Of a DNA stretch of 64,000 nucleotides, positions 8,493 to 17,228 are shown in pieces (position 1 is the first letter of the stretch; each line of letters starts with the position of its first letter). Below the pieces are notes generated by a model. That model saw nothing but the letters and a program-made list of their open reading frames with translations, made no database searches and was not told the origin of the DNA. The position numbers were made by a program, and so were the translations under genes. Source of the DNA: DAISKN01 sp964553925 (GTDB lineage Bacteria > Acidobacteriota > Vicinamibacteria > Marinacidobacterales > SMYC01); NCBI GenBank assembly GCA_964553925.1, contig CAZKNR010000539.1:1-64000 (forward strand), given 5' to 3'.

Positions 8493-8690
8493 ATGAAGCA
8501 AAACAGATTCCCACCGGGTTGGGACGAAGACCGCGTTCGTCGCGTGATCTCCTTTTACGAACAGCAGGACGAGGATGAAGCCGTGGCGGAGGACGAAGCC
8601 GCGTTCGAACGCTCCACCCAGACCTTCATAGAGGTGCCAAACGAACTGCTGCCCGCCGTTCGGGAACTTATCGCGAAACACAAAAACTGA
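8493..8690 (+). CDS. Small acidic conserved protein
   Basis: 65 residues beginning MKQNRFPPGWDEDRVRRV, with a very acidic middle (EQQDEDEAVAEDEAAFE) and the C-terminal segment VPNELLPAVRELIAKH. I recall near-identical small proteins from many bacteria, often near toxin-antitoxin loci or cassette arrays, with no known function. The acidic, helical make-up would suit an antitoxin, but no toxin gene is adjacent. It directly follows a half attC site. Confidence 0.7.
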   Translation: MKQNRFPPGWDEDRVRRVISFYEQQDEDEAVAEDEAAFERSTQTFIEVPNELLPAVRELIAKHKN

Positions 8691-8711
8691 ACGTTGACGC
8701 GTGAGACGCCT

Positions 8712-9890
8712 TCACACCGCGCTCGCCAGGAAGCGGCTGTCGTCGTGGACCGTTCGGCTCAACTCCCGGTACGCGTACTTTTGAGGCGCGGTCGAGGAGA
8801 GGATTCGGCGCAAGCCTCGGGCGACGGCGTTGCCGTTCGAGGTCTCGAACCGGAAGCGGGAGAGCCGCGCGAAGTGCTGCGCCAACTGGCTGGAGTCGAA
8901 GAACACGTCGCCGACCACCATCACCCGGTCGGAGAATAGATCGCTCGCAATCTCACCGCGCCCCTCGTTTCGCAGTCGGGCGAAGCAGCCGAATACCACT
9001 TTCTCGAGATCGAAGAGGAAGCCCCGGAGCTGAACGTCGATGGCGTGGCTCACGGTCTCATCCTCGACCACGTACTCGATGAGGCCCCGCTCGTTGAACG
9101 TGCGGAGGTTCGTCGGGGTCGAGGGCTCGCCTGCGACCTCGGGGGCTTCGTCGTATCCGGGAAGAGCGATCTCCGTCGCTTCCTTGACCTCATTCAACGG
9201 AGCCGACGCCGGCTTCGCCGAGCCGGGACGAAGGGAGTTGCGCTCGAAGTAGTTCCGCGACAGCGACCGGACGACTTTGAAGTAGGTGTTGAAGCCGAGG
9301 GTCGCCCCCAGTCGAAACTGGAGGTTCTCCTGCACCTCGCGGACCAGATGGTCCCAGCTCGTCTCTTTCACGATGAGCCCGGTCAGGCCCCCGTCGACGA
9401 AGACCCCGCCCGAGATGCGGCTCGCCCCGACGTGGATCACCATCCGGGCGCGATACGAGTCCTCGTCCGAGCGAAGCACCGGAAGACCGCAGCCGATCGC
9501 GGCTGCCACCAGCTCCGGAACCAGTACGGTCTCCTTGGGGCGGATGCTGCCTTCGAGACAGTGCCGGAGGTTGAAGAGCGACTGCACTCCGAAGCCCGTG
9601 GGGACGCTCGCCCAGAGCCGCTGGCGCACGAACGAGCCGCGGGGAACCACCCGCTGGAGGTAGCCCGCGAGGATCTTGGGGTCCTCGACCCGGCCAGGGA
9701 AGACCGACACCACGTCGCGCGATTTGCCCACCAGACGGTAGGCGCGCTGGCCGTGCGCCTGGATCTCGCCGCCCTTGACCTGCGCCAGGGCGGGATAGTG
9801 GGTCTCTTCGATCTCTCCGCGCCGGCGCGTCGAGAGCACCACGCACTCTCGCGAATCGAGAGCGAGACCGATTTCCTTGCGGCCGAACAT
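8712..9890 (-). CDS. Divergent actin-fold (MreB/FtsA/PilM-like) protein
   Basis: 392 residues. The N-terminus FGRKEIGLALDSRECVVLSTRRRG has the shape of a phosphate-1 loop of actin-like ATPases. MVIHVGASRISGGVFVDGGL near residue 150 occupies the phosphate-2 position (DxGxGTT in MreB) but lacks the acidic residue. DRVMVVGDVFFDSSQLA near 330 resembles the adenosine motif. Overall this is an actin/Hsp70-superfamily protein too far diverged to name. A disordered Pro/Ala-rich insertion lies around 225-265. It could be a PilM/FtsA-like scaffold, given pilus-like genes nearby, or a rod-shape factor. Transcribed after the gcv operon with a 77-bp gap. Confidence 0.6.
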   Translation of the reverse strand: MFGRKEIGLALDSRECVVLSTRRRGEIEETHYPALAQVKGGEIQAHGQRAYRLVGKSRDVVSVFPGRVEDPKILAGYLQRVVPRGSFVRQRLWASVPTGFGVQSLFNLRHCLEGSIRPKETVLVPELVAAAIGCGLPVLRSDEDSYRARMVIHVGASRISGGVFVDGGLTGLIVKETSWDHLVREVQENLQFRLGATLGFNTYFKVVRSLSRNYFERNSLRPGSAKPASAPLNEVKEATEIALPGYDEAPEVAGEPSTPTNLRTFNERGLIEYVVEDETVSHAIDVQLRGFLFDLEKVVFGCFARLRNEGRGEIASDLFSDRVMVVGDVFFDSSQLAQHFARLSRFRFETSNGNAVARGLRRILSSTAPQKYAYRELSRTVHDDSRFLASAV

Positions 9891-9967
9891 ACTCGTTTTC
9901 GGGAAGCGAGGAGTATACCAGAAAACGAGCGACTACCCGTCTACTTCGACCCTGAGTCGTTCGAGAT

Positions 9968-12853
9968 TTACGAGGCGTAGTCCTCGAGCGGTGGACAGAC
10001 ACACATCAGGTTCCGATCGCCGTAGGGGTTGTCGATGCGGGCGACCGGCGGCCAGAACTTGTGCGCTTTGAGCCAGGGCGCGGGAAACGCTGCCTCCTCC
10101 CGCGAATAGGGGTGGGACCACGCGCTCGACGTAATCGCGGACGCCGTGTGGGGCGCGTTCTTGAGGACGTTGTCCTTCGGGTCCGCTTTGCCAGCCTCGA
10201 TGGCGCGAATCTCCTCGCGGATCTGGATGAGGGCGTCGCAGAATCGGTCGAGCTCCTCTTTGGACTCGCTTTCCGTCGGCTCGATCATGAGCGTTCCCGC
10301 GACCGGGAACGAGATCGTAGGGGCGTGAAATCCGTAGTCCATGAGGCGCTTCGCGATGTCCTCGACCTCGACTCCGGCGGTCTTCTTGAGAGGACGGCAG
10401 TCGAGGATGAACTCGTGCGCCACCCGCCCGCGTTCGCCTTCGTAGAGCAAGGGGTAGTGGGACAAGAGACGCTTCGCCATGTAGTTCGCGCTCAGAATGG
10501 CGATGCGGGTCGCGTCGGTAAGGCCCTTCGATCCCATCAGGCGAATGTACGCCCAGGGGATGGTGAGAATCGCCGGACTTCCGTACGGGGCCGCCGAGAC
10601 GGCGCCGATGGCGGTCGCAGCATTCTCCCTGGCAAGCTCCGCGAACGGATGGCCGGGAAGAAACGGCGCGAGGTGCGAGGCGACGGCGATCGGACCCATG
10701 CCCGGACCGCCTCCTCCGTGCGGGATGCAGAAGGTCTTGTGGAGGTTCAGGTGGCAGACGTCCGCGCCGATGAGCCCCGGCGAGGTGAGCCCCACCTGCG
10801 CGTTCATGTTCGCGCCGTCCATGTAGACCTGGCCGCCCCTCTCGTGCACGATCCGGCAGATCTCACGAATGCGCGCCTCGAAGACTCCGTGGGTCGAGGG
10901 ATAGGTGACCATCAAGGCCCCGAGCTCGTCCCGGTGGGCCTCCGCCTTCTTCTCGAGGTCTTCGAGATCGACGTTTCCCCGGTCGTCACACAAAACGACC
11001 ACCACCTGGAAGCCCGCCATCACCGCGCTCGCGGGATTGGTTCCATGGGCCGAGACCGGGATGAGACAGACATTCCGCTTAGCCTCGCCTCGGCTCTCGT
11101 GATACGCGCGAATGACGAGAAGACCCGCGTACTCGCCCTGCGAGCCCGCGTTCGGCTGGAGGCTCACACCGGCAAGACCGGTTAACTCGCAAAGCCAGGT
11201 CTCGAGGTTGGAAAAGATCTCGGAGTAGCCCTGGAGCTGCTCCGGCGGCGCGAAAGGATGGGGCGACGCGAACTCCGGCCAGGTGACGGGGATCATCTCC
11301 GTCGTGGCGTTGAGCTTCATGGTGCACGAGCCGAGAGGGATCATCGACGTGGTCATCGAGAGGTCCCGCGCCTGGAGCCGGTGAATGTAGCGAAGCATCT
11401 CGTGCTCGGAATGGTAGCGGCGGAAAATTTCGTGAGTGAGAATCTCGCCCCTCCGAGCGTGAGGGGGCTCGAGATCGAACGCCGCTTCTTCCGCCAGGTC
11501 CTCGAGCCGAGCCGCTTTCCCGCCGAAGATCGAAAGCAGCGTTTCGACGTCCTCGAGGGTCGCCGTTTCGTCGAGAGCGATGCCCAGATCTCCGCCCTCG
11601 TAGGCGCGGAGATTGAATCCCTGAAGCTGGGCGTCGGCGAGAACCCGCTTTCCGTCGCCAGGCTTCATCGGCACTCGGAGCGTGTCGAAAAACGCGCGGC
11701 TTCCGAGGTCGTACCCCTTTAGCCGAAGTCCCTGGGCGAGAACGGCCGTGAGACTTCGGACCCGCCGGGCGATCGCCTTCAAGCCCTCGGGGCCGTGGTA
11801 GACGGCGTACATGCTCGCCATGATCGCGAGGAGCACCTGAGCGGTGCAGATGTTGCTCGTCGCTTTGTCGCGGCGGATGTGCTGCTCGCGTGTCTGGAGA
11901 GCGAGCCGGTACGCGGGCTTCCCCTGAGCATCCTTCGAGACTCCCACGATGCGGCCGGGCATTTTCCGCGCATGCTCCTCGCGAGTCGCGAGGAAAGCGG
12001 CGTGAGGTCCCCCGGCGCCCATGGGGACGCCGAAGCGCTGCGAGTTCCCGATGGCGATGTCGGCTCCGAGCTCTCCGGGAGGCCGCAGGAGCGCGAGCGC
12101 CAGAAGATCGGTCGCCAGAGTGACGACGGCCCCCTTCGATTTAGCTCGAGCGATGAGATCGCCGTAGTCTTCGATTCGGCCGTCGGTCGTGGGATACGAG
12201 AGCAGGAGCCCGAAGAAATTTCCAGATTCGAGATCGACCGATCCTGGAGGACCCACGACCACCTCGACCCCAAGGGGCTTCGCCCGGGTCTGGACTACGG
12301 CGATAGTCTGCGGGTGAGTGTCCCCGGCGATGAAGTACCGATGGGGCTCGTCCCCGGGATGGATTCCGAGCGACATCCCCATCGCTTCCGCGGCCGCCGT
12401 CGCCTCGTCGAGAAGCGACGCGTTCGCGAGCGGAAGACCGGTGAGATCGGCGACCATCGTCTGGAAGTTGAGGAGCGCTTCGAGCCGGCCTTGAGCGATC
12501 TCCGCCTGGTACGGCGTGTACTGGGTATACCAGCCGGGGTTTTCCAGGATGTTCCGCAGGATCACGGGAGGAGTGATGGTGGCGTGATATCCGAGCCCGA
12601 TGAAGGACTTCGTCACCTGGTTCTTCGAAGCGAGCGCGCGGAGCTCCTGCTGGAGCGCATGCTCGGTCGCAGGCGGGGGAAGGTCGAGGGGTTTCTTCGA
12701 AAGGATGTCCGCGGGAACGGTATCCCGAACCAGCTCTTCGATGTCCCGGTAACCGAGAAGCGCGAGCATCTCGGCGACGTCTTTGGGCCTTGGACCGATG
12801 TGTCTCGGAGGGAATTTGTCGAGCGGCTCGAGGCTCGCGAGCTTCGAGCTCAA
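9968..12853 (-). CDS. gcvP: Glycine dehydrogenase (decarboxylating), full-length P-protein
   Basis: 961 residues, the length of single-chain (fused alpha/beta) P-proteins. It binds pyridoxal phosphate, decarboxylates glycine and passes the aminomethyl group to the lipoate of GcvH. The N-terminus PPRHIGPRPKDVAEML is typical. The PLP-lysine segment reads HLNLHKTFCIPHGGGGPGMGP, and SMIPLGSCTMKLN marks the start of the second half. The start is TTG at 12853, overlapping the gcvH stop as TTGA. The gene order gcvT-gcvH-gcvP indicates one operon and a complete T, H and P set; the L-protein is not in the window. Confidence 0.97.
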   Translation of the reverse strand: MSSKLASLEPLDKFPPRHIGPRPKDVAEMLALLGYRDIEELVRDTVPADILSKKPLDLPPPATEHALQQELRALASKNQVTKSFIGLGYHATITPPVILRNILENPGWYTQYTPYQAEIAQGRLEALLNFQTMVADLTGLPLANASLLDEATAAAEAMGMSLGIHPGDEPHRYFIAGDTHPQTIAVVQTRAKPLGVEVVVGPPGSVDLESGNFFGLLLSYPTTDGRIEDYGDLIARAKSKGAVVTLATDLLALALLRPPGELGADIAIGNSQRFGVPMGAGGPHAAFLATREEHARKMPGRIVGVSKDAQGKPAYRLALQTREQHIRRDKATSNICTAQVLLAIMASMYAVYHGPEGLKAIARRVRSLTAVLAQGLRLKGYDLGSRAFFDTLRVPMKPGDGKRVLADAQLQGFNLRAYEGGDLGIALDETATLEDVETLLSIFGGKAARLEDLAEEAAFDLEPPHARRGEILTHEIFRRYHSEHEMLRYIHRLQARDLSMTTSMIPLGSCTMKLNATTEMIPVTWPEFASPHPFAPPEQLQGYSEIFSNLETWLCELTGLAGVSLQPNAGSQGEYAGLLVIRAYHESRGEAKRNVCLIPVSAHGTNPASAVMAGFQVVVVLCDDRGNVDLEDLEKKAEAHRDELGALMVTYPSTHGVFEARIREICRIVHERGGQVYMDGANMNAQVGLTSPGLIGADVCHLNLHKTFCIPHGGGGPGMGPIAVASHLAPFLPGHPFAELARENAATAIGAVSAAPYGSPAILTIPWAYIRLMGSKGLTDATRIAILSANYMAKRLLSHYPLLYEGERGRVAHEFILDCRPLKKTAGVEVEDIAKRLMDYGFHAPTISFPVAGTLMIEPTESESKEELDRFCDALIQIREEIRAIEAGKADPKDNVLKNAPHTASAITSSAWSHPYSREEAAFPAPWLKAHKFWPPVARIDNPYGDRNLMCVCPPLEDYAS

Positions 12854-13239
12854 CCCTTAGCCTCCTGATTGAGGTAAGTCTGATACTCTGCCGCGCTCAT
12901 GAGGGAGGAGAGCTCGCCTTCGTTCCCGATCGCGACCACCATGAGCCAGGCTTCTCCGTAGGGATCGGAGTTCACGAGCTCGGGCTTGTCCACCACGGTG
13001 CCGTTCACCTCTACGACCTCACCGGACACCGGGCAGAAGAGCTCGGATACCGCCTTCACGGACTCGATGGTTCCGAAGACCTGCATCGAGGTGAGCTTCT
13101 TCCCCACCTCGGGAAGCTCCACGTAGACCACGTCCCCGAGCTGCTTCTGGGCGTAGTCGGTAATCCCGACGGTGCCCCGGCCTCCCGCAACCTTCACCCA
13201 CTCGTGCTCTTTCGAGTACTTGCGATCCTCAGGAAGCAT
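12850..13239 (-). CDS. gcvH: Glycine cleavage system H protein
   Basis: 129 residues, the normal length for GcvH, the lipoyl carrier that shuttles the aminomethyl group between P- and T-proteins. The lipoylated lysine is K62 in GTIESVKAVSEL. The start MLPEDRKYSKEHEWV is typical. The frame is open further upstream, but the ATG at 13239 overlaps the gcvT stop by one base (TAATG) and gives the expected length. Confidence 0.97.
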   Translation of the reverse strand: MLPEDRKYSKEHEWVKVAGGRGTVGITDYAQKQLGDVVYVELPEVGKKLTSMQVFGTIESVKAVSELFCPVSGEVVEVNGTVVDKPELVNSDPYGEAWLMVVAIGNEGELSSLMSAAEYQTYLNQEAKG

Positions 13240-14348
13240 TACTTTCTCTCCCGCTTGTAGAAGGGCGTCGGTACGACAACCGCCTTCGCCCGGCGACCCC
13301 GAATCTCGATCTCGATCTCGCTTCCCGGGGCCGAGGAAGCGGCCGGGACATAGGCGAGCCCGATGTTCTTCCTCAGATAGGGCGCGAAGCTGCCGCTGGT
13401 CACGGTATCGGAGGGCGATCCGCCCGCGAACACCGGGTATCCGTGCCGGGCGATTCCGCGGTCGGTCATCTCGAAACCGACGAACTTTCTGAAGGCACCC
13501 TCCTGCTTCTGCCGGGCGAGCGCCTCCCGCCCGACGAAATCGCCCTTCTGCCATTTGACGATCCATTCGAGGTCGGCCTCGAGCACGGTGTGGTCCTCGT
13601 CGATGTCGTTGCCGTAGAGCGCCAACTTCGCTTCCAGCCGAAGGGTGTCGCGCGCGGCGAGACCGATAGGGGCGATGCCCGAAGAGGCGCCGCGCTCCAG
13701 GAGCGCACGGGCCACCTTCTCACCCGCGCCCGCGCCGATGAGGATCTCGAAGCCGTCTTCGCCGGTGTAGCCGGTTCGAGAGACCGTCGCCACCTCGCCC
13801 AGCACTTTGCCCTGGGCGAACCGGTAGTACTTCATCGCCCCGAGATCGACGTCCGTAAGGGGGCGGAGGATCGCCTCCGACTGCGGGCCCTGGAGCGCGA
13901 GAAGCGCGTAATCGTCGCTCGCGTTCACGAGCCTCGCGCCCGCGGGCCGTCGCGACTCCATCCAGGCGAAATCCTTTTCGACGTTCGACGCGTTCACCAC
14001 CACGAGAAACCGGTTCTCCCCGGTGCGCGAGATCAGGAGATCGTCGACGAACGTGCCCTTCTCGGTCGTGAGTGCGGAGTACTGCGCCTGACCGATGGCC
14101 AGCCGGGACACGTCGTTGGGAGTAAGCTTCTGAAGGAACGATTCCGCTTCCTCTCCCTCGACGAAGAACTCCCCCATGTGGCTCACGTCGAAGAGCCCGG
14201 CCTTCGTGCGAACGGTGAGGTGCTCCTCGACGACGCCTCCGAACTCGACCGGCATCTCGTAGCCGGCGAAATCCGTCATGCGGGCGCCGAGCTCCCGATG
14301 GAGCGCGAAAAGAGGAGTGCGCTTCAGGGGCGAGTCCGATGTAGACAT
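13239..14348 (-). CDS. gcvT: Glycine cleavage system T protein (aminomethyltransferase)
   Basis: 369 residues. It transfers the one-carbon unit from aminomethyl-lipoyl GcvH to tetrahydrofolate. Family features include MTDFAGYEMPVEF, TKAGLFDVSHMGE, LLALQGPQ, SRTGYTGEDGFEI and the C-terminal PYLRKNIGLAYVP. It is the first gene of the gcvTHP operon. A plausible sigma-70 promoter lies just upstream; I see no glycine riboswitch in the leader. Confidence 0.97.
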   Translation of the reverse strand: MSTSDSPLKRTPLFALHRELGARMTDFAGYEMPVEFGGVVEEHLTVRTKAGLFDVSHMGEFFVEGEEAESFLQKLTPNDVSRLAIGQAQYSALTTEKGTFVDDLLISRTGENRFLVVVNASNVEKDFAWMESRRPAGARLVNASDDYALLALQGPQSEAILRPLTDVDLGAMKYYRFAQGKVLGEVATVSRTGYTGEDGFEILIGAGAGEKVARALLERGASSGIAPIGLAARDTLRLEAKLALYGNDIDEDHTVLEADLEWIVKWQKGDFVGREALARQKQEGAFRKFVGFEMTDRGIARHGYPVFAGGSPSDTVTSGSFAPYLRKNIGLAYVPAASSAPGSEIEIEIRGRRAKAVVVPTPFYKRERK

Positions 14349-14374
14349 CTAGCGAGCGCTCAAAGCAGGTCGAG

Positions 14375-14403
14375 ACGCTACCATAGCCTCAAGGGAGTGT
14401 CAA
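14375..14403 (-). promoter_or_regulatory. Candidate sigma-70 promoter of the gcv operon
   Basis: On the minus strand, TTGACA (14398-14403) and TAGCGT (14375-14380) are 17 bp apart. A transcript starting near 14368 would have a leader of about 20 nt before gcvT. The -35 box is perfect and the -10 box weak. The short leader leaves no room for a riboswitch. Confidence 0.45.
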
Positions 14404-14504
14404 TGCAGCTGGAACCAGACGCGAGCGCGCCGTTCTTCAATGAGGAAAGTCGTCTATCCCATTAGAAATAAAGGCGCTCTCCCTGAAGGCGTCCGGCAGA
14501 GAGG

Positions 14505-14534
14505 TTGAACCCCACGGGGATGACGACTTATACT
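14505..14534 (+). promoter_or_regulatory. Candidate promoter of the PilB-like gene
   Basis: TTGAAC (14505-14510) and TATACT (14529-14534) with an 18-bp spacer, 60 bp before the ATG at 14595. Both boxes are close to consensus and correctly oriented. Confidence 0.45.
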
Positions 14535-14594
14535 TGAAGGAACAACTTAGCAGAGAAATCAAGGTTGCTGACTCAAGAAGGCAAGAGTCGACGC

Positions 14595-16193
14595 ATGAGC
14601 GCCGAGATCTACACCGTTCGCTGCTGGAACTGTCTGAACGACTTCGAAGCGGTCGAGGCCGTCTGGTGCAGCTGCGATCCGAAGCACCCGTCGAAGCTCT
14701 GCCCGTTCTGCCTCCACTGCTTCTGCCCCGCTGACGACGGCTACAAGCGCCGTTTCTGGGCCTCCGCCCCCGGATCGCTGAAGGACGAGGTTTCGATGCT
14801 GGAGCGGAGTCTCGACCGCCTGGGTGAGATCTTGATCCGAAATCAGAAGCTCAAGACGCCCCAGCTCCTCCAGGCGCTCCGCGAGCAGGAGCGCACCGGA
14901 GGTCTCCTGGGGAAGATCCTCATGCAGAAGGGCTGGGTCACACAGCAGGACATCGACGACGGGCTGAAGTACCAGGGCTACCAGCCTCTGGTCGATACCC
15001 AGGGTCTCGAGCTCACTCCCGCCCCTCCGTCGGCCGCGGGCAATCCGGCACAGCTCCTCGAATACCTCCTGACGCTCGCCGCTCGCAAGGGGGCGTCCGA
15101 CCTCCACTTCGAGCCGTCGGCGACCGATCTTTTGATCAAGCTCCGCATCGACGGCCTGTTCTACAAGGTGAAGCCGCTCTCGAGCGATGCCCTGGTGCCG
15201 CTCCTCCAGCGAATCCACGAGGTCTTTGGTCTGGATCCCCGCCACGAGGACTTGCCCCAGAGAGGCCGGGCACATCTCGAGCTCGAAGGGCACGACTTCG
15301 ACCTCCTGGTGACGACGCTGCCCACACGGATGGGGACCAGCGTCACCATCAAGCTCGTCGATCGCCGCTTCTTCCTCAAGAACTTCACCGCCCTCGGCTT
15401 GACCCCGGCGGATCAGCTGTTCCTGGTTCGCGCGCTAGATATGCCATCGGGACTCATCATGGTGACCTCGCCCCCCTATAACGGCGCCATGACCACTTCC
15501 TATTCCCTGATGGATCAAGTGACGAAGTCCGAGCGGCGCGTGGTGAGCATCGAACGGTCGATCCAGTGGGAGGTGCCGTACGTCCATCAAATGGAGGTGA
15601 ACCAGGAAAAGGGGCTCGATTTCGCGGCGGCTCTGCGGTCGGTCGCGAGCGTACGTCCGGACGTCGTCTTCATCCACGAGCTCAACGACCGGGCGACGGC
15701 GAACCTCGCCTGCCAGCTCGCGACGACCCTCCTGGTAATTACGACGTTTCCCGCGTTCGGCGCGGCCGAATCCATCTATCGATTTCTCGAGCTCGGAGTT
15801 CCCGCATCGCTTCTCGCGCGCGGCCTCGCTCTCGTTCTCAACCAGCGCCTGGTGCGGCGAATCTGCCCTCACTGCCGCGACGAAGGAAGCCAGGCCGACC
15901 CGAAAAAGCTCGGCACCTACGGGATCAGCCCGAAGGAAGCCAAGACCTTGCGCCTCTTCAAAGGACGCGGCTGCAACCAATGCCATCGCCTTGGCTATCG
16001 CCGCCGAAAGGGTCTTTTCGAGCTCATGGTCGTCGATCCTCACTTCCGCGAGAAGATCGCTTCTGGCCCGACGCTCGCCGAGATCGAGGGCGTCGCGCGG
16101 GGCGCGGGTATGGAGTCGCTACGTCAGCGATGCCTCAAAGAAGTGACCGCCGGCGTCACTTCACTCGACGAGTTCATCCGCTGGCGGATGTGA
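14595..16193 (+). CDS. PilB/GspE-like protein with degenerate ATPase motifs
   Basis: 532 residues. An N-terminal Cys cluster (C10, C13, C25, C27, C36, C39, C42, C44) suggests a zinc ribbon. An MshEN-like segment follows (about 76-130, LGEILIRNQKL and LGKILMQKGWV), then a type II/IV secretion ATPase domain (about 150-500) with ASDLHFEP and a C-terminal zinc motif (ICPHC, CNQCH). The nucleotide-binding site is destroyed: where PilB has GPTGSGKTTT this protein has TSPPYNGAMT (291-300). The Walker B/Glu region reads DVVFIHELNDRATANLA instead of the usual GEIRD form. It probably lacks ATP hydrolysis and may act as a scaffold or regulator of a pilus or secretion motor. The ATG at 14595 is preferred over an upstream TTG. 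Its 3' end overlaps the convergent spoVG-like gene. Confidence 0.85.
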   Translation: MSAEIYTVRCWNCLNDFEAVEAVWCSCDPKHPSKLCPFCLHCFCPADDGYKRRFWASAPGSLKDEVSMLERSLDRLGEILIRNQKLKTPQLLQALREQERTGGLLGKILMQKGWVTQQDIDDGLKYQGYQPLVDTQGLELTPAPPSAAGNPAQLLEYLLTLAARKGASDLHFEPSATDLLIKLRIDGLFYKVKPLSSDALVPLLQRIHEVFGLDPRHEDLPQRGRAHLELEGHDFDLLVTTLPTRMGTSVTIKLVDRRFFLKNFTALGLTPADQLFLVRALDMPSGLIMVTSPPYNGAMTTSYSLMDQVTKSERRVVSIERSIQWEVPYVHQMEVNQEKGLDFAAALRSVASVRPDVVFIHELNDRATANLACQLATTLLVITTFPAFGAAESIYRFLELGVPASLLARGLALVLNQRLVRRICPHCRDEGSQADPKKLGTYGISPKEAKTLRLFKGRGCNQCHRLGYRRRKGLFELMVVDPHFREKIASGPTLAEIEGVARGAGMESLRQRCLKEVTAGVTSLDEFIRWRM

Positions 16194-16484
16194 GCCCGAA
16201 CCCGCCTCCGCGCCCGATCGGCCCTCGTTCCATTTCTGATACGCATCGAGAAGCCCGGTGAAGAAGCGGGCCCTCTGATCGGGGTTCGCGAACACGACTT
16301 GAGGCATGTACCGCGTCTTTCCGTCCACCATGAAGCTCTTGGTGGGGACGGAAGCGAAAAGACCCTTCTCCCCGCGAATGACGCGGAAGCCTTTCACGAT
16401 GATTCCATCCGAGATGTCCACGTCGGCCAACGCCACGATCTTTCCTTCTTTGTTGTACCTGGGTTCGTAAAAACTTGCATCCAT
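16161..16484 (-). CDS. spoVG: SpoVG-family protein
   Basis: 107 residues starting MDASFYEPRYNKEGKI. The core VDISDGIIVKGFRVIRGEKGLFASVPTKS is diagnostic of SpoVG, a small nucleic-acid-binding regulator known from sporulation and gene control in Firmicutes and found in many other phyla. The C-terminus is low-complexity (GAEAGSGSHPPADE). The ATG at 16484 has an AAAGGATC ribosome binding site. It follows the pseudopilin gene after a repeat-containing gap and may be co-transcribed with it. Confidence 0.85.
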   Translation of the reverse strand: MDASFYEPRYNKEGKIVALADVDISDGIIVKGFRVIRGEKGLFASVPTKSFMVDGKTRYMPQVVFANPDQRARFFTGLLDAYQKWNEGRSGAEAGSGSHPPADELVE

Positions 16485-16513
16485 AAGTCGATCCTTTCTT
16501 TGATTGGATGTGG

Positions 16514-16587
16514 AGATCGCCGGGCTTGCCCGCCGTAGCCCGGCGATCTGCGGGCTTGCCCGCCGTAGCCTTGGCGAAGGCGGGTCA
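16514..16587 (-). repeat. Dispersed palindromic repeat of the 'RQGYGGQA' kind
   Basis: CGGGCTTGCCCGCCGTAGCC occurs at 16521-16540 and again at 16551-16570, a 30-bp period. AGATCGCCGGGC (16514-16525) and GCCCGGCGATCT (16538-16549) form a perfect 12-bp stem with a 12-nt loop. The flank GCCTTGGCGAAGGCGGG (16568 onward) completes the common element whose minus-strand translation contains RLRQGYGGQA. I recall this element scattered between genes in many unrelated genomes. It lies between the pseudopilin and spoVG genes and may act as a transcript-stabilising or terminating hairpin. Confidence 0.65.
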
Positions 16588-17175
16588 CATTGATTCCCAT
16601 TTGCCGTCACCGCGGTAGCGGGCTACCCGCACGCGTCCGGTGGAGCCGAAAATGACGACGGCATAGACGAGGCCGTAGTCGTTGCTCAGATACAGCGTGC
16701 CGGTGGTGGAAGATCCCAGGGGAGAGAAGGAGATGATGTGGCTGCGGCCGATCTGAAGGCCGCGCATGAATGGATCCTTCGCCCCCGCGGGGAGCCTCCC
16801 GTACCGGACGCCGGGAAACGTTTCACTGAGGCGATACGGCTGGCGGAGCATCGGGTCGACGCCGCCGTCGACGTCCACGCGGCGTATGCCGTTCGCGTTT
16901 CCGTCCGCATGGATGGAGAACACCGGGTTGCCGTCCACCTCGCCGAAGACGACACCCATGTAGCACGCCTTCGCCGCCGCGTTCGCCCGCACCTGACGCA
17001 TGAGACCGCGCAGATAAAAGGCCGCTCCCCGCAGCCGTGACTCGTGCACCATCGACTGGGCTTTCGGAATCGCCGCGGCGGCCATAACGATGGCGAGGCT
17101 GAGAGCAACGAGAAGCTCCAGAAGCCCGCGGCCCGATTGCGCTCGAAGCACCCCCGCGAAGGGGCCGGCGGGCAT
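16585..17175 (-). CDS. Type IV pilin-like protein (pseudopilin, GspH/FimT-like)
   Basis: 196 residues from the ATG at 17175 (another ATG at 17217 is possible). The prepilin signature is QSG followed by RGLLELLVALSLAIVMAAA: cleavage after Gly leaves Glu at +5 and a hydrophobic helix, as in type IV pilins. The C-terminal part (DGNANGIRRVDVDGGVD, FSPLGSSTTGTLYLSN) resembles GspH/FimT minor pseudopilins, which contain the same 'plain-text' beta strands. It would be processed by a prepilin peptidase and assembled at the inner membrane. The nearby ComEA-like and PilB-like genes suggest DNA uptake or pilus biogenesis. Confidence 0.85.
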   Translation of the reverse strand: MPAGPFAGVLRAQSGRGLLELLVALSLAIVMAAAAIPKAQSMVHESRLRGAAFYLRGLMRQVRANAAAKACYMGVVFGEVDGNPVFSIHADGNANGIRRVDVDGGVDPMLRQPYRLSETFPGVRYGRLPAGAKDPFMRGLQIGRSHIISFSPLGSSTTGTLYLSNDYGLVYAVVIFGSTGRVRVARYRGDGKWESM

Positions 17176-17228
17176 ACGGTCCCGCCGGCCCCGCCTCGGA
17201 AGCTCGAGAGCTTCCATCGGCGCGCTTC

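Noticed and set aside
14349..14594. Glycine riboswitch upstream of gcvT
   Set aside because: The leader before gcvT would be only about 20 nt and the conserved aptamer core is not present.
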